Shown here: piece by piece, positions 18,664 to 29,900 of the stretch
Numbering within the stretch: position 1 is the first letter of the stretch
How the letters are laid out: every line of letters begins with the position of its first letter
Assembly: GCF_000186865.1 (NCBI RefSeq)
Contig: NW_008705563.1
Location: 1,248,473 to 1,312,472, forward strand
Direction: 5' to 3'
DNA: 64,000 nucleotides
Source: Aureococcus anophagefferens
Lineage: Eukaryota > Sar > Pelagophyceae > Pelagomonadales > Pelagomonadaceae
The notes under the pieces: model-generated
Told to the model about the DNA's origin: nothing
The model's input: the letters and a program-made list of their open reading frames with translations, nothing else
Database searches by the model: none
Translations under genes and position numbers: made by a program

Positions 18664-21600
18664 TTACACACAGGGCGGCCTCAACAGGAAGGTCCAGGTC
18701 GCGTCGCCGCAGGCCCGGGGCCGCGCGTCGTCGTAGCCGAGGGGCCCGAGGAGCGCCGGCCCGCCCGCGGCCGCGGCGACGGCCGCGGCGACGGCCGCGT
18801 CGTCCGGGGCCCGCGGCGGCCGCGCGGCGACGCGCTCGCCCGCGGGCCAGCGCGCGGCCGCTTCGCCCGCGGCGCCGAGGAGCGCCGCGAGCGCGTCGTC
18901 GGGCGCGGCGACGACGTCCTCGTAGCGCAGCGCGGCCGCGCGCCGCCCCCGCCAGTGCTCCGCGAGGAGCCGCCACCGCGGCGCCTCGGCGACCGCGAAC
19001 GCGGCCAGCGCCGTCGCGTTCTCCCCCGCGGTCCGGTGGTCGTGGTGGCCCGACGCGACGAAGCGGAAGTAGGACGCGAGCGCGTCCCAGGGCCGCCGCA
19101 GGAGCAGCACGGGTTTCGCCGCGCCCGCGAGGAGCGCCGCGCAGTCCCGCGGCGGGACGTCCACGATCGCCGGGTGGTGCGTCTTCACGAGAAATACCGC
19201 GGGCCCGCAGAGGCCCTCGCCCGCGTGGCCCCGGGCGACGAGCGCCGCGTCGTAGTGCGTCGACCCCGTCCAGAGGCCCGTCGCGCGCTCCGCCGCGCGC
19301 CGGAGCATCGACGACCCGCTCCGGGGGAACGACGCGACGAGGAGCGGCGCGGCGCGCCGCGCGGGCGGCGCCGGCGCGCACGCGCCGTGGAAGCGGCGGT
19401 GGCTCAGCTTGAAGACGTCGACGGGCGCGCCGAGGTCGCGGACCGTCGCGTTGAAGGCGTAGGTCCGCTGCCGCGAGCAGTGGAGGTGGAACGCGGCGAC
19501 CTGGAGGCAGGGGTTGAGCACGTCGTAGCCCGCGGCGACGAACGCGTCGACGACGCGGAGGTCCGCGCCGAGGCGGTTCTGGTAGACGCCCGCGAGCGCG
19601 GCGACAACGGCCGCCGGCGCCGGCGGCAGGAAGACGAACGCGTCGTAGCCGTGGACGGCCTCGCCGGCCCAGTGGCCCTGGGGCGCGCAGAGGTCCAACG
19701 GTAAACCCGGCGCGTGGCCGCCGCCGGAAGCCTCGACGCAGCGCGGCTCGGGCCGCCGCGTCACGGCGAGCAGCGTCGGCCGCGGGAGCTTGGCCAGGAG
19801 GTCCGCCGCGCAGCCGAGCGAGTCGTCGAAGTAGACGTCGGCGTGGGCGAGGGCGACGGGGCCGCGTTGGTCGCCGGCGACGGCGAAGAGGGCCGCGTAG
19901 TCCGGCTGGCCCGCGGCGCCGACGACGGCGACCTTGGCGCCGGCGGCCGCGGCCGCCGCGGCCGCGGCGCCCTCGGCGACGACGACGAGCGTCCGGACGC
20001 TCGCGAGCGCCGCGTTGCGCCCGAGGGCCTCGAGCAGCTCGCCGCCGCGCGGCGCCGGCGCGGCGTAGAGCGTCGTCACGACGTCGACGCGCCGCTCCGC
20101 GGCGAAAACCGGCGCCGCGAGCTCGCGCGACCGGTCGGCGAGGCGCGCCGCGAAGGCCCGGTTCGGCCCGTAGGCCGCGCCGTCGAGCCGCGCGGCCTCG
20201 CCGAGGCAGCGCACGCCGTCCTCGACGTCGTCGCCGTGGAGCTTGAGGATGCCGAGGTTGTTCCACGCGGCCGCGAGGCCCGGATCGAGCGCCACCGCGC
20301 GGCCGTAGCGCGCCTCCGCCTCGTCCGCGCGGCCCGCGGCCTGGTCCAGGACGCCGAGGGAGTACTCGGCCCGCGCGGCCAGCGCGGGCTCGCCCCGCGG
20401 CGCGCCGAGCGCGGCCTCGTACGCGGCCGCGGCGCTAGCGTCGTCGCCGGCCGCGTGCAACGCGTCGCCGTCGGCGAGGGCCGCGAGGGAGAACCCGCGG
20501 CGCTCCTCCGCGGGGCCCCGGCCCCGCGCGTCGAGGTCGCGCCGCAGCGCCGCGGCGCTCGGCCAGGGCGCGCCGTCGCCCGCGCGGAGGAGCGCCGCGG
20601 GTTCGCCCCCTGCACGTACGCGACGTAGTCGCGCCAGGCCGTCGCGACCCGAGGATGTCCACGGTCCCGGGCCACGGCGTCGAACCGCGCGAGCGGCGCG
20701 CCGCGGCCCCGGTGCGCCGTCTCCTGGGCGACGCGGAGGTTCTCGAGCGCGGCGCCGTTGCCCGGGTTCGCGAAGACGGCGCGCTCGAGGAAGCCGACGG
20801 CGGCGGCGAGGTCGCTCGCCGCGTAGGCCAGGGCGCCCCGGTTCATGAGCGCGCGGTCGTGGCGCGGGTCCATCGCCGCGGCGGCGTCGTAGCGGTCCGC
20901 GGCGTCGCCGTTTTCGCCGGCCGCGGCGGCCGCGACGCCCGCGCGGAAGAGCGCCTCGGCCCGGTCGCCGGCGGCGCCCGCCGCGGCGTCCGCGAGGAAG
21001 GCCCGGTAGGCCGCCGCGTAGTCGCCGTCTTCGAAGAGCGCCGCGCCCGCCGGTTTCGGCGCCGGGTCCGCGCGCGGCGGCGGCGGCCGCGCGCCGGGCC
21101 GGCGGACGGCCCAGGCGAGCACCTCGCCGCGCGCCGACGGCGCGGCGAGGTCCTCGGCGGCGAGGCCCAGCACCCCCGCGACGTCGTCGCCGCCGGGGCC
21201 GAGCTCGACGACGTGGAAGCCCGCCGCCGCGAGCGCGCGCTCGAGCCGCGCCGCGTCGTCGCAAAAGCGGCCGCCGACGAAGACGAGCGAGCCCGCGGCG
21301 AAGTGCGCGACGTCGTCGACGGCGCAGCCGGCGCAGAGCGCGACGTCGTAGGCGCCGCCGACGGCCGCGCCGGGCCGCGCCTCGTCGACGGCGCCGCAGG
21401 CGAGGTGCCGCGCCGCGAGGTCGCCGCCGCCGACCTCGAGGCACGTCCCCGCGGCGCCGATCGCGGCCCCGACGCGCCGGAGAAAGGCCTCCCGCGCAGC
21501 AAAGGCCGGCGGCACGCCCCGGGGCGACGCCGGCGGGCCCGCGGCCGCGTAGGCCGCCGCGAGGAGGTCGTCGACGACGCGGCCGCCGCGGCGCCAGAGC

Positions 21601-23255
21601 TCGGACCGCGGCGGGACCCGCGCGCGGAGCTCGCCGTCGAGCCGCCGCACGTCGGCGCCGGAGAAGCCGAGCTTCGCGAGCACGCGGTCCGCGGCCGAGT
21701 CCGCGGCGTCCCGCCGGGACCAGGCGAGCGCGTACGTCGCGCGCGCGCCGCCGCCGGGCGGCGTCAGCTCGGCGGCGCCGCCGCGCGACACGGCCGCGCG
21801 CGCGGGCGCGGCGCCCGCGCGCGTGGCGACGAGCGTCCACGCGTCGTCGGCGCCCGGGAGCCGCACGCGAATCGCCTCGCCGGACGCCGCCTCGACGTCG
21901 AGCGTCGCGCGGACGACGCGGCCGCCCTCGCAGACCCGCGCCGGCGACACGGCCGCGCGCTGGGCCTCCCGCCTGTCCGCCGCGGCGACGGTCGCGGTTT
22001 CGACGTCGAGGGCGTCCAGGGCGTCGAGGACGGCGCCGACGTCTTCGTCGGCCTCGACGCGGACGCGGGCGCCGGGCGTCAGCGCCGCGACGGGATCTCG
22101 GACCGCGCGGCACGGCGGCGCCTCGCCGGCGTCCAGGACCTCGAAGCCGGCGGCGCGCCAGTAGCGGCGCACGGCGGCCTCGGCGCCCGGCCCGAGCACG
22201 AGCGTCGCCGTGCGGCCGCGGTCGCGGACCGCGCGCGCGGCCGCGTCGCCGACGAGGACGAGCGCCGCGGGCGCCTCGAGCGCGGGCGCGACGTCGGCCG
22301 CGGCGCAGCCGAGCCGCGCGTCGACGGCGCCCCGCGACCCCCAGGCGTCGGCGAGCGCCGCGGCGCGCGTCGCGTTCGCCGCGGCCCGCGCGCCCGGGGC
22401 CCAGCCGTCGGAGAGCAGCCACGCGCCGCGCGACCGGAGCCACGCCTCCTTGGAGCCGCCCGCCTTGTCGACGCAGTTCGGGTGGAGCACGCGGGGCGCG
22501 GCGCCGTGCTCGAGGGCCGCGGCGACCTCGAGCCAGCGGTCGCAGCCGCCGACGGGGAACGACGGCGCGTCCAAGAGCGCGGCGCGCGCGCCCGTCGCCA
22601 ACCTCGCCGCCGCGCCGAAGCCGAGATCGTCGAGCGCGTGGTTCAGCGCGAGCTGGTCGTCGCCGAGGCGCGCCGTGAGCGCGACGACGCGCTCCAGGAG
22701 CTGCGCCGTCGCGGGCGCGCCCGCGCGGTGCGCCGCGAAGCCGAAGCAGCCCGTCGCCGTCCGCCACTTGGCCGCGAGCGCCTCGGGGTACTGGCCCGCG
22801 CCGAGACAGTGGTCGCAGGCCGCCGCGACGAGCGGGCCGGCGACGTCGCCGAGGAAGACGACGTCGACGTCGCTGTGGAGCACGAGGACGTCGCTCTGGA
22901 GGCAGGCCGGCGCGAGGATCGCCTCGAGCGCCAGGGCCCGCGCGAGCCAGAGGCCGGAGAGGCCGCCGCCGCGGTTCTCCGCGAAGGCGTGTGCCGCCGC
23001 GGGCGAGATCGATGCGACGGCGACGGCGTCGGGCACGCCGCTCGCGCCGGCCGGGCCCTCGAGCTCGAGCAGCGCGTGCGGCAGCCCGACGCGCGCCGCG
23101 CTCAGCGCCCAGTTCGCCGCCAGCGACGCGTAGGAGGCCGTGGCGAAGGCGACGGCCAGCACCGGCTCGTCTTTCGCGAGTCGCGCGAGCACGTCGCAGC
23201 CGGACTCGGCATTGACGCAGGCGAGGCAGCACAGCAGCCCCCGGAGGGCCCGCAT
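18664..23255 (-). CDS. Multidomain glycosyltransferase - methyltransferase-like - TPR - glycosyltransferase-like - sulfotransferase
   Basis: About 1,530 aa in two frames that meet at a G run at 20606-20610. Adding one G there makes one continuous protein, so a base-call error is likely. The start MRALRGLLCCLACVNA is a signal peptide. Residues ~30-290 are a GT77-like nucleotide-sugar transferase with DVLVLHSDVDVVFLGD (DxD). Residues ~600-740 hold CLEVGGGD, a Rossmann methyltransferase-like domain. TPR units follow (ALMNRGALAYAASDLAAAVG, AAWNNLGILKLHGDD). Then comes a second transferase-like region with ALAHADVYFDDSL. The C-terminus is a sulfotransferase: LLVASFPRSGSSMLRRA (5'-PSB), PVLLLRRPWDALASYFRF (3'-PB) and AALRYEDVV. 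It is probably a Golgi enzyme that builds and sulfates a glycan. Confidence 0.75.
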
Positions 23256-23398
23256 GCTGTGCTCACATCGGCCAATCGGGGCCGCGCAGGCCTCCGATGT
23301 TTGCCTTGCTCGCGGGTTGAGGCGGCGGGCCCGGGCGTCGCTTACAAAACTATGGGCGCGTAGTCAAACAAACCGCCGCGGAGGGGCTCTTCCCGTGG
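23256..23398. promoter_or_regulatory. Short divergent spacer between megasynthase and next gene
   Basis: 143 bp between two divergent start codons; presumably both promoters. No repeat or known box stands out. Confidence 0.3.
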
Positions 23399-24451
23399 AT
23401 GAGCGCGACCATGGAGACTACGGAGACCAAGGTGGCGCCCGCCACGGACGACGAGACAAAAAAACGGGGGCGCTCGGAGGATAAGCCGACGACGCGAGGT
23501 GTTTTTGCAGCGTCGATAAAAACGCGCGTGCGCAAAAAGTTTCACGACTGCCAGCGGCCCCGCAAACGCTGCAAGCGCCTCCCCCGCGGGCCGGCGCGCT
23601 GTGGCAAACCGTCGGACGCATCCCGCTTTCCCCGCAGGCGCGTCGAAGTCGGCGGACGAAGGCGACATCCAGCCGCCCGACCCGCTGAAGCCGCAAAGGC
23701 TGCGCGATGCGTACGAGAACGCTCCCTTCCACGTCACGCTCACGAACATGACCCTCAAGAAGATCCACATCAGCGTCGAGGTCGGCGATTCGCGCGCGGC
23801 CGCGCCCGCGCGCGCCGCGCTTCCGGTCACGCGTCCGTCACCGCCGCGCGCGCGCAGGTGGGACTGGCTCATGCTCTTCCCGTCGTGCTCGCACAAGTTC
23901 CCAAGTCGACGAAAGAACCCCTACGTCTGCTGCTCCTACTCGGGCGACAAGGAGTACTTCGAGAACTGCAAGCACCTTCCCGCGGCCGTCGACGAGGGCA
24001 CGGCCTACTGCCTCGTGCCGACGAACGCCAAGGGCGCCTTTAAATACACGCACAAGGAGAGCGGCGAGGACGTCGACATGTCCGTCGAGCCCACGGAGGA
24101 GGACCTGCGGGCCATGTACGTCGACGACCTGCCGAAGCCGAAGAAGGAGGGCGTCCTCGTCAAGGACGAGAAGGAGGAGTCCAAGGACGAGAAAAAGTCG
24201 TCCGACGAGGCGAAGGAGCGGCGCCCGCGGCGGCCGAGGCCGCCGCCGCCGCGCCCGCCGCCGCCGCCGCGCCCGCCGCCGCGCCCGCCGACGGCGCCGC
24301 CGCGCCCGCGCCCGCCGCGGACGCGCCCGCCGCCGCGCCCGCGCCCGCCGCCGCCGCGCCCGTCGTCAAGGCGGAGCCGGGGCTCAACGGCGCCGAGCCC
24401 ATGGCGACGGACGAGCCCAAGAAGGACGACGACAAGATGGACGAGAGCTAG
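23399..24451 (+). CDS. Unknown acidic/Ala-rich tailed protein, three exons, apparent frameshift in the tail
   Basis: Exon 1 is 23399-23498. Intron 23499-23637 (GTGTTT...CCCCGCAG) joins in phase 1 to give TTR-GASKSADEGD. A second intron lies near 23781-23857 (acceptor CGCGCAG); its donor is unsure because the obvious GT gives the wrong frame, while a GC donor in phase 2 restores it. The third exon reads KNPYVCCSYSGDKEYFENC and then a Lys/Glu-rich stretch. Near 24218 the frame must shift by one base to read a natural end: an Ala/Pro run, then VVKAEPGLNGAEP and EPKKDDDKMDES with a stop at 24451. I recognise no family. The cysteines in CCSYSG..EYFENC hint at a small metal-binding or disulfide fold. 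Confidence 0.5.
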
Positions 24452-24644
24452 ACGCCCGGGCGCCCCGCGACGGCCCCGCCGGAGAACCCCGGCGGCCGAC
24501 GAGACCCACACGCCGCCCCTGTCAGCCCCCTGTTCCGGACGTAAGGAAGTGCGTCCACTAGCTACGGAGCGCGGCGGACGAGCGGGTGTACTAGTATCGC
24601 GGCGGTGGACACCTCGGGAGGTTACGGCCTAGGCGCGCCCCGCC

Positions 24645-26615
24645 TCAGAACTTGAAGTCCTTCTGCTTCTTCGCCGCGGACGAGGACGCCTTGTCGAGCT
24701 TGCGCTTCATGTTGCGGACGCCGTCGGCGAGGACGTCGCCGACGTCGTCGTCGGCGCCGCCGCCGCGGGCCGCGTCGTACTTCTGCTTGAGGAGCGCCTG
24801 GTCGCCGAGGTCGCCCTCGAGCGCGTCCGGGTCGAGGGCCGCGTCGACGCCCGCGCCGACCTTGTAGCGCTTGTCCGACGCGAAGAGCTGCCCCCCCGCG
24901 CGGGCCCGGCTCTTCTCCTCGTCGATGACCTTGTAGAGCTGCTTCTCCGCGGCGCCCGACTGCGCGGACGAGATGCCCGACGAGTCGGGCGTCTCGAGGC
25001 CCGCGCGCTTGCGCAGGTCGATGGCGTCGGGCGTCTCGAGGCCCGTCATGGCCGAGGAGATGCCGTCGTCGAGGGGCGTCTCGATGCCCGACGTCTCGGA
25101 CACGGACTCGGACGGGTCGTCGCGGCGCGGCCGCCGCCGCGCGGGCGGCAGCTCGCCCGCCATCTCGAAGCCCTCGTCCTCGGACTCGTCGTCGTCGGGC
25201 TCCTCGGGCCCGAGCTCGCCCCAGTGGACGACCTCGCCCTGGTAGCGGTCGTCGCCCGCCGCGCCGCGCGCGCCGAAGACGTCGCCGTAGAGCGGCCGCC
25301 CGTACTCGTCGACGGGCGGCTTGCCCCAGCCGCCCGGGTGGTACCCAAAGGACGCGCCCTCGGGGATGGGCGCGTTGAGGCCCGGAATCCGTAAATTCGG
25401 GTAGGACGGCGGCGGGCCGTAGCGCTGCATGTTGATGAGCCACGGCGGCGGCGCGCCGTCGGGCATGCCGAGCGCCGCCTTGAGCGACGCGGACAGCGAC
25501 CCGGGCTTCTTCTCCTTGAGGTGCACCTCGAACTCCTTGCCCTCGTAGTAGATCTCGCCGAGGCCGCTGAGCGGCGGCTTCGTCTGCCACTTGAAGAACG
25601 CGTCGTGGAGCACCTGGTAGTCGACGTCCATGCGGCCCATCTTCGGCTGCACGCGCTCGCGCGACTTCGCCGCGACGGCCTTGGCCGCGTTCGCGTCCTC
25701 GACGGCCTTGCGGATCTTCTCGATGCCTGCGGTCGGCGCCGCGGGTCGGGGGGGGGGGGGGCGCGCCCGACGGCCGCGCCGTCGTCGTCTTCGGGGAACT
25801 CGGAATCGAGGGGGTTTCGCAGCACGGGACTGGCCCGCGTTTTGCGGGGTCGTAGCGCCCCCGAGTCAGACAGGGATAACTGTTTGGATATTCTCGCTGT
25901 CGTCACCGTTCCCCTGGCGTTCGAAGTCGGAAGAGGGACGCGGCGCCGGACCGGTCTGCGCGATGAACTCGGGGAGCTGCCAGGGCTTCTTCTCGACGCC
26001 GCGCTTGCCCTGGAGGTACTTGCGCTTGTGGCACCAGTGGCGGGGCACGGGCACGGCGTTGCGGTAGCTCTTGAGGTAGACGAGGAGCTTCGGGTCGCCC
26101 GCGGTGACGTCGTGCGCCTCGACGACCTCGGGCCGAGCGACCATCTGCTTGAGCTCGGCCACGGTCATGCGGCTCATGGCCTTGCGCTGCTTCTTGCTCA
26201 GCTCCTTCTCCTCCTCGGCGGGCGCCTCCTCGGCGGCCGCGGCGCCGCCGCCGCCGCCGCCGTCGGCCGCGGGCTCCTCCGCGGGCGCGTCCGACGTGAG
26301 CGCCTCGGCCGTCGCGAAGCGCGCGAAGACGTCCTTGAACAGCTCCGTCGCCGCGCCGCCGTCGTAGGACGCGCTCACGTACTCGACGGTCACGGCCTCG
26401 GCCGCCGGCGCCGCGCCGTTCGCCGCCGAGCTCGAGCTCGACGCCTCGGCCGCGGCCGGCGCGGGCGCGGACGCCGCGGCCTCGGCCGCGAGGCGCTTCT
26501 CCTCGCGCTCCGCCTTCTTCTTGAGCCGCTTCTTCTCGTTCTTCGTCAGGACGCGCTTCTTCTCCTTGGGCGCGCCGCCATTCGTGGCGCCGTTCGCCGC
26601 GCCGTTCCCCGCCAT
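24645..26615 (-). CDS. SF3B2: Splicing factor 3B subunit 2 (SAP145/CUS1)
   Basis: Exons 26615-25952 and 25726-24645 are joined in phase 1 (donor GTCCGG, acceptor ACCGCAG) and give 581 aa, shorter than animal SF3B2 (~890) mainly at the N-terminus. KKQRKAMSRMTVAELKQMV, HDVTAGDPKLLVYLKSYRN and VPVPRHWCHKRKYLQGKRG are the DUF382 core. QPKMGRMDVDYQVLHDAFFK follows. WLINMQRYGPPPSYPNLRIP and APIPEGASFGYHPGGWGKPP are the PSP domain. SF3B2 is part of the U2 snRNP SF3b complex that binds around the branch site. The tail after the PSP domain is acidic, with LETPD repeats. The N-terminus carries the KKRLKKKAEREEKR coiled segment. Identity is certain. Confidence 0.97.
25727..25951 (-). other. Non-introner spliceosomal intron of SF3B2 with 3' polypyrimidine (poly-C) run
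   Basis: 225 bp, GT-AG, phase 1. It contains a C run of about 12-13 bases (G on the plus strand, about 25749-25761) some 20 bp before the acceptor. Its sequence is unrelated to the introner families and it has no flanking duplication. It removes a stretch that would break the conserved TG-IEKIRKAVED junction. Confidence 0.85.
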
Positions 26616-26910
26616 CGCGGCGTGCGGGCGGCGCCTCGGCGAGCCCGGCGCTAGGCGGGCGCGGGCGACGGCCGGCGACCTCGGCGGCGGGCGCCTCGAC
26701 CGGCGACGAGGGCGCGGGCGACTGGCCGACGACGGCGGCGGTGGCTCGCCCGGCGACGCCCGACGACGACGACGGCGGCTGGTGGCTCGGCGAGTCGGCG
26801 CCGCGGCCGGCGGCTGAGGCGAGACGGACGCACGATGGCAGGCCTCCGGAACGCTAGCTGCGCGCGACGCTGAGCTACGACACGTTACGCTTGCAAGCGC
26901 TTGCAAACAC
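26616..26910. promoter_or_regulatory. Divergent spacer between SF3B2 and GT92-sulfotransferase gene
   Basis: 295 bp with (GCGGCGACG)-like low-complexity sequence and, just before the plus-strand ATG, the direct repeat CTTGCAAGCGCTTGCAA (26889-26905). No gene is seen. Confidence 0.35.
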
Positions 26911-29900
26911 ATGGGCACGGGCTACAGCTACTCGTCGCTGACGAAGCGCCGCGCGTTCTGCGTCGCGCTGGCGATCATCGTCGCCTGCACGGCGCTGCGG
27001 CTGCGGTCGCTCTGGTTCGCCGGCGGCCTCGGCTGGCTGTCGTGGCTGCTGCCCGCGCGCGACGACGGCGGCACGGCGCTCTGGCGCGGGCCGGCGGAGG
27101 CCTACGACGCCGCGGCCGCCGCGGACCGGCTCTGGGGCCCCGCGGCGCCCGCGCGGCGTCCGCCGACGGTCGCGGCGTGCGCGCGGTGCCGCAACGAGGG
27201 CCCCTACCTCCGGGAGTGGATCGAGTTCCACAAGCTCGCCGGCGTGTCGTACTTCTACATCTTCGACGACGCGTCGACGGACGAGACGCGCGCCGTGCTA
27301 CAACCGTACGTCGAATCCGGCGTCGCGCGCGTCTGGCCCGTGTCCGCGGCGCCGTGCCCGCGGCGCCGCGGCGTCGGCGACGTCTGCGCGGACCGGGTCC
27401 ACGACGCGGCCCACGGCGAGCGCGGCTTCCGCGACGAGTGCCTGCGGACGAACCCGGACGGCGCGGACTGGATCGCGATGATCGACGTCGACAAAAGAGA
27501 GATTCAACGTCGCTTCAACGTGAGTGTTCCGCGCGCGACCGTTCCGGAAAAAGCATCCACGCTTCGAGAACGCTCCGAGAGATGATCGCTCGTCCAAAAA
27601 TTAGCCGAAACGAGCGGAAAACGACCGAGATAGGAGCCTCCAAAGTTGGGGAATTTCGCACTCTTTTCCTGCCCCAGGCGATGATCGACGTCGACGAGTT
27701 TCTCTACCCCGGTGGCGGCGCGTCGCTGCCCGCGCACCTCGCGGCACACTGCGCGCCGTCCGTCGCCTACGCCCTCGTGCGCTGGCAGGTCTTCGGCGCT
27801 GCGGGCTGGCGGCGCAGGCCGCCGGGGACGTCCGTGGACGCGTACCGCGAGCGGTCGTTCAGCGACGATTTCGGGTGCTACCCGCGGCTCACGTGCGGCG
27901 ACGACTACGCGCCGCCGGTCTGCGCCAAGGTGCTCGCGCGCGCGCGGTGCGTCGTCCGGCAGGGCACGCACTACGTCGTCGAGACGGCCAAAGACGGCTG
28001 CGAGACGCTCTACGCGCCCGAGGGCAGCGGCCGCGGCGTCGGCAAGCTCGGCGCGCCGCGCGGCGACGCCTTCGCGCGGTCCCAGCACGACGCCTGCGCC
28101 GCGCCCCTGCGCATCAACCACTACGCCGTGCGGTCGCGCGAGGAGTACGTCGCCAAGTTCGAGCGGGGCCGCATCTCGTCGGGCGCGCGCGACGCGCGGA
28201 ACGGCCTCGCGCAAGTCGACGCCGCGACGGGCGCGACGTCGCGCGCCGTCGACGCGGCGGCCGTCGCCGCGTTCCTCGACGCGGACGTCGTCGAGTTCAA
28301 GACGTCCAAGGCGTCCAAGGTGTCGACGGCCCAGGACCTCATGCTCGCGGAGTTCGTGCGCCGCGACTTCTCGACGGCGCGCGGCGGCGCCGGCGATGCG
28401 CTCCGACGCGCGCGGCCCCGGTCCGGCGCGCGCGCGCGCGCGTCGCGCGCGCGTCGAGCGATGGGAGAGAGAGAGAGGCGCCTCGTCGCACGCGCGCGGC
28501 GCGCAGGTGCTCGACGAGGCCGCGGTGTCCAAGTACGGCGCGGGCCTCCGGGCGGCGCTGGGCCTGCCCGCGGAGCCCTTCGCCGCGGCGCCGTCCCTGC
28601 GCTGGGCCTGCGAAAGCAACGGCACGGACGCGGCGGCGGCCGAGGCCGCCGTGTGGCGACACGCCAAAGCCATGGGCGCGTACGCGGGCGCGCGCGACGG
28701 CGCGCCCGCGGTCTTTGTGCACGTGCCCAAGACCGCGGGGACGACCCTGAATTTGGTGCTCGCCAAGGCGGCGAAGAAGCAGAAGCGGTCCTTCTGCGAG
28801 GTGACCTTCAGGGACCTCGACGACGCCGCGCGGCGCGCCGCGCTCGCGCGGTCCTGCGGCGTCTTCTCCGCTGAGACGGACGTGAGCGCGCGCCCCCGCG
28901 CGGAACTCGAATCTTCCACCCGACGTCAATGTGCGCGTCATCGAACGGTTACCAGACGCTTCGGCCGTGCTTCGAGACCTCGACGAGAGCAATGTCCAAA
29001 CATCAGCCGAATCGACTTCGATTTGCTCGAGAATTTCCAAGTTTCGTCGGGACGTCCCCGAACCGGCGGTCGACGTCCGCGCAGGTGCTCCCGTTCCTCG
29101 GCGTCCGGCGCGCCAAGGCCTTCACGTTCCTCCGGGACCCGCTGCGCCGCGTGGCCTCCCAGTACGAGCACCACCTCGCGGGCGGGCGCGTCGCGAGCGA
29201 CGCGGCGAAGCGCGTCGACGTGCTCCGCCGGGCAGCAAAAGAGAGCGAAATTCCCAACTTCAAAGGCTCCTATCTCGGCCGTTTTCCACTCGTTTTGGCT
29301 GATTTTTGGACGAGCGATCATCTCTCGGAACGGTCTCGAAGCGTGGATGCTTTTTCTGGAACGCGCGCGCGCGGAACACTCACGTTGAAGCGACGTTGAA
29401 CCACCCTTGTGCTGCCCAGGTGCTCCGCCTCGCGTCGCCCGCGCTCTGCCCGCAGCTCGAGCGCGACGCGCGGTGCCGGTCCCTGCGGCACCCGGCCAAG
29501 TGCCAGGGCGGCGGCTGGTGCGGCATCTTCCAGAACCACATGACGCACGTCGTCGCGGGCGCGCAGCACCTGAGCGACGCCGCGCGCGGCGCCGCGCGGC
29601 GGTCGTCGGACAACCTGCGCTGCGCGGCCGCGCGCGCGCTCGACGCGCTGCCCGCGGTGGGGCTCACGGAGCGCCTCGACGACAGCCTCTGCGTCGTCTT
29701 CGCCGAGATCGGCTTCGACGCCGTCGTCGCGGACTGCTGCGGCTCGCCCGCGCGCTGCGCGCTCTTTGGCCAGCGCGCGACGCGCCACTCGGCGGCGGAC
29801 CGCGGCGCCGGTGCGAACGCGACGGCCTACCTCGCGGACTACCTCGACGACGACGTCGTCCTCGCGGCGCTCTACGAGGGCAACGCGCTCGACTGCGACC

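Noticed and set aside
18955..23363. Long plus-strand frames opposite the megasynthase
   Set aside because: They are Arg/Gly-rich shadow frames without family motifs; the minus-strand frames carry all sulfotransferase and glycosyltransferase signatures.
25749..25761. Poly-G run considered as an assembly artefact
   Set aside because: It falls inside the SF3B2 intron just before the acceptor, where a pyrimidine run (C on the coding strand) is expected. Its length may still be imprecise.
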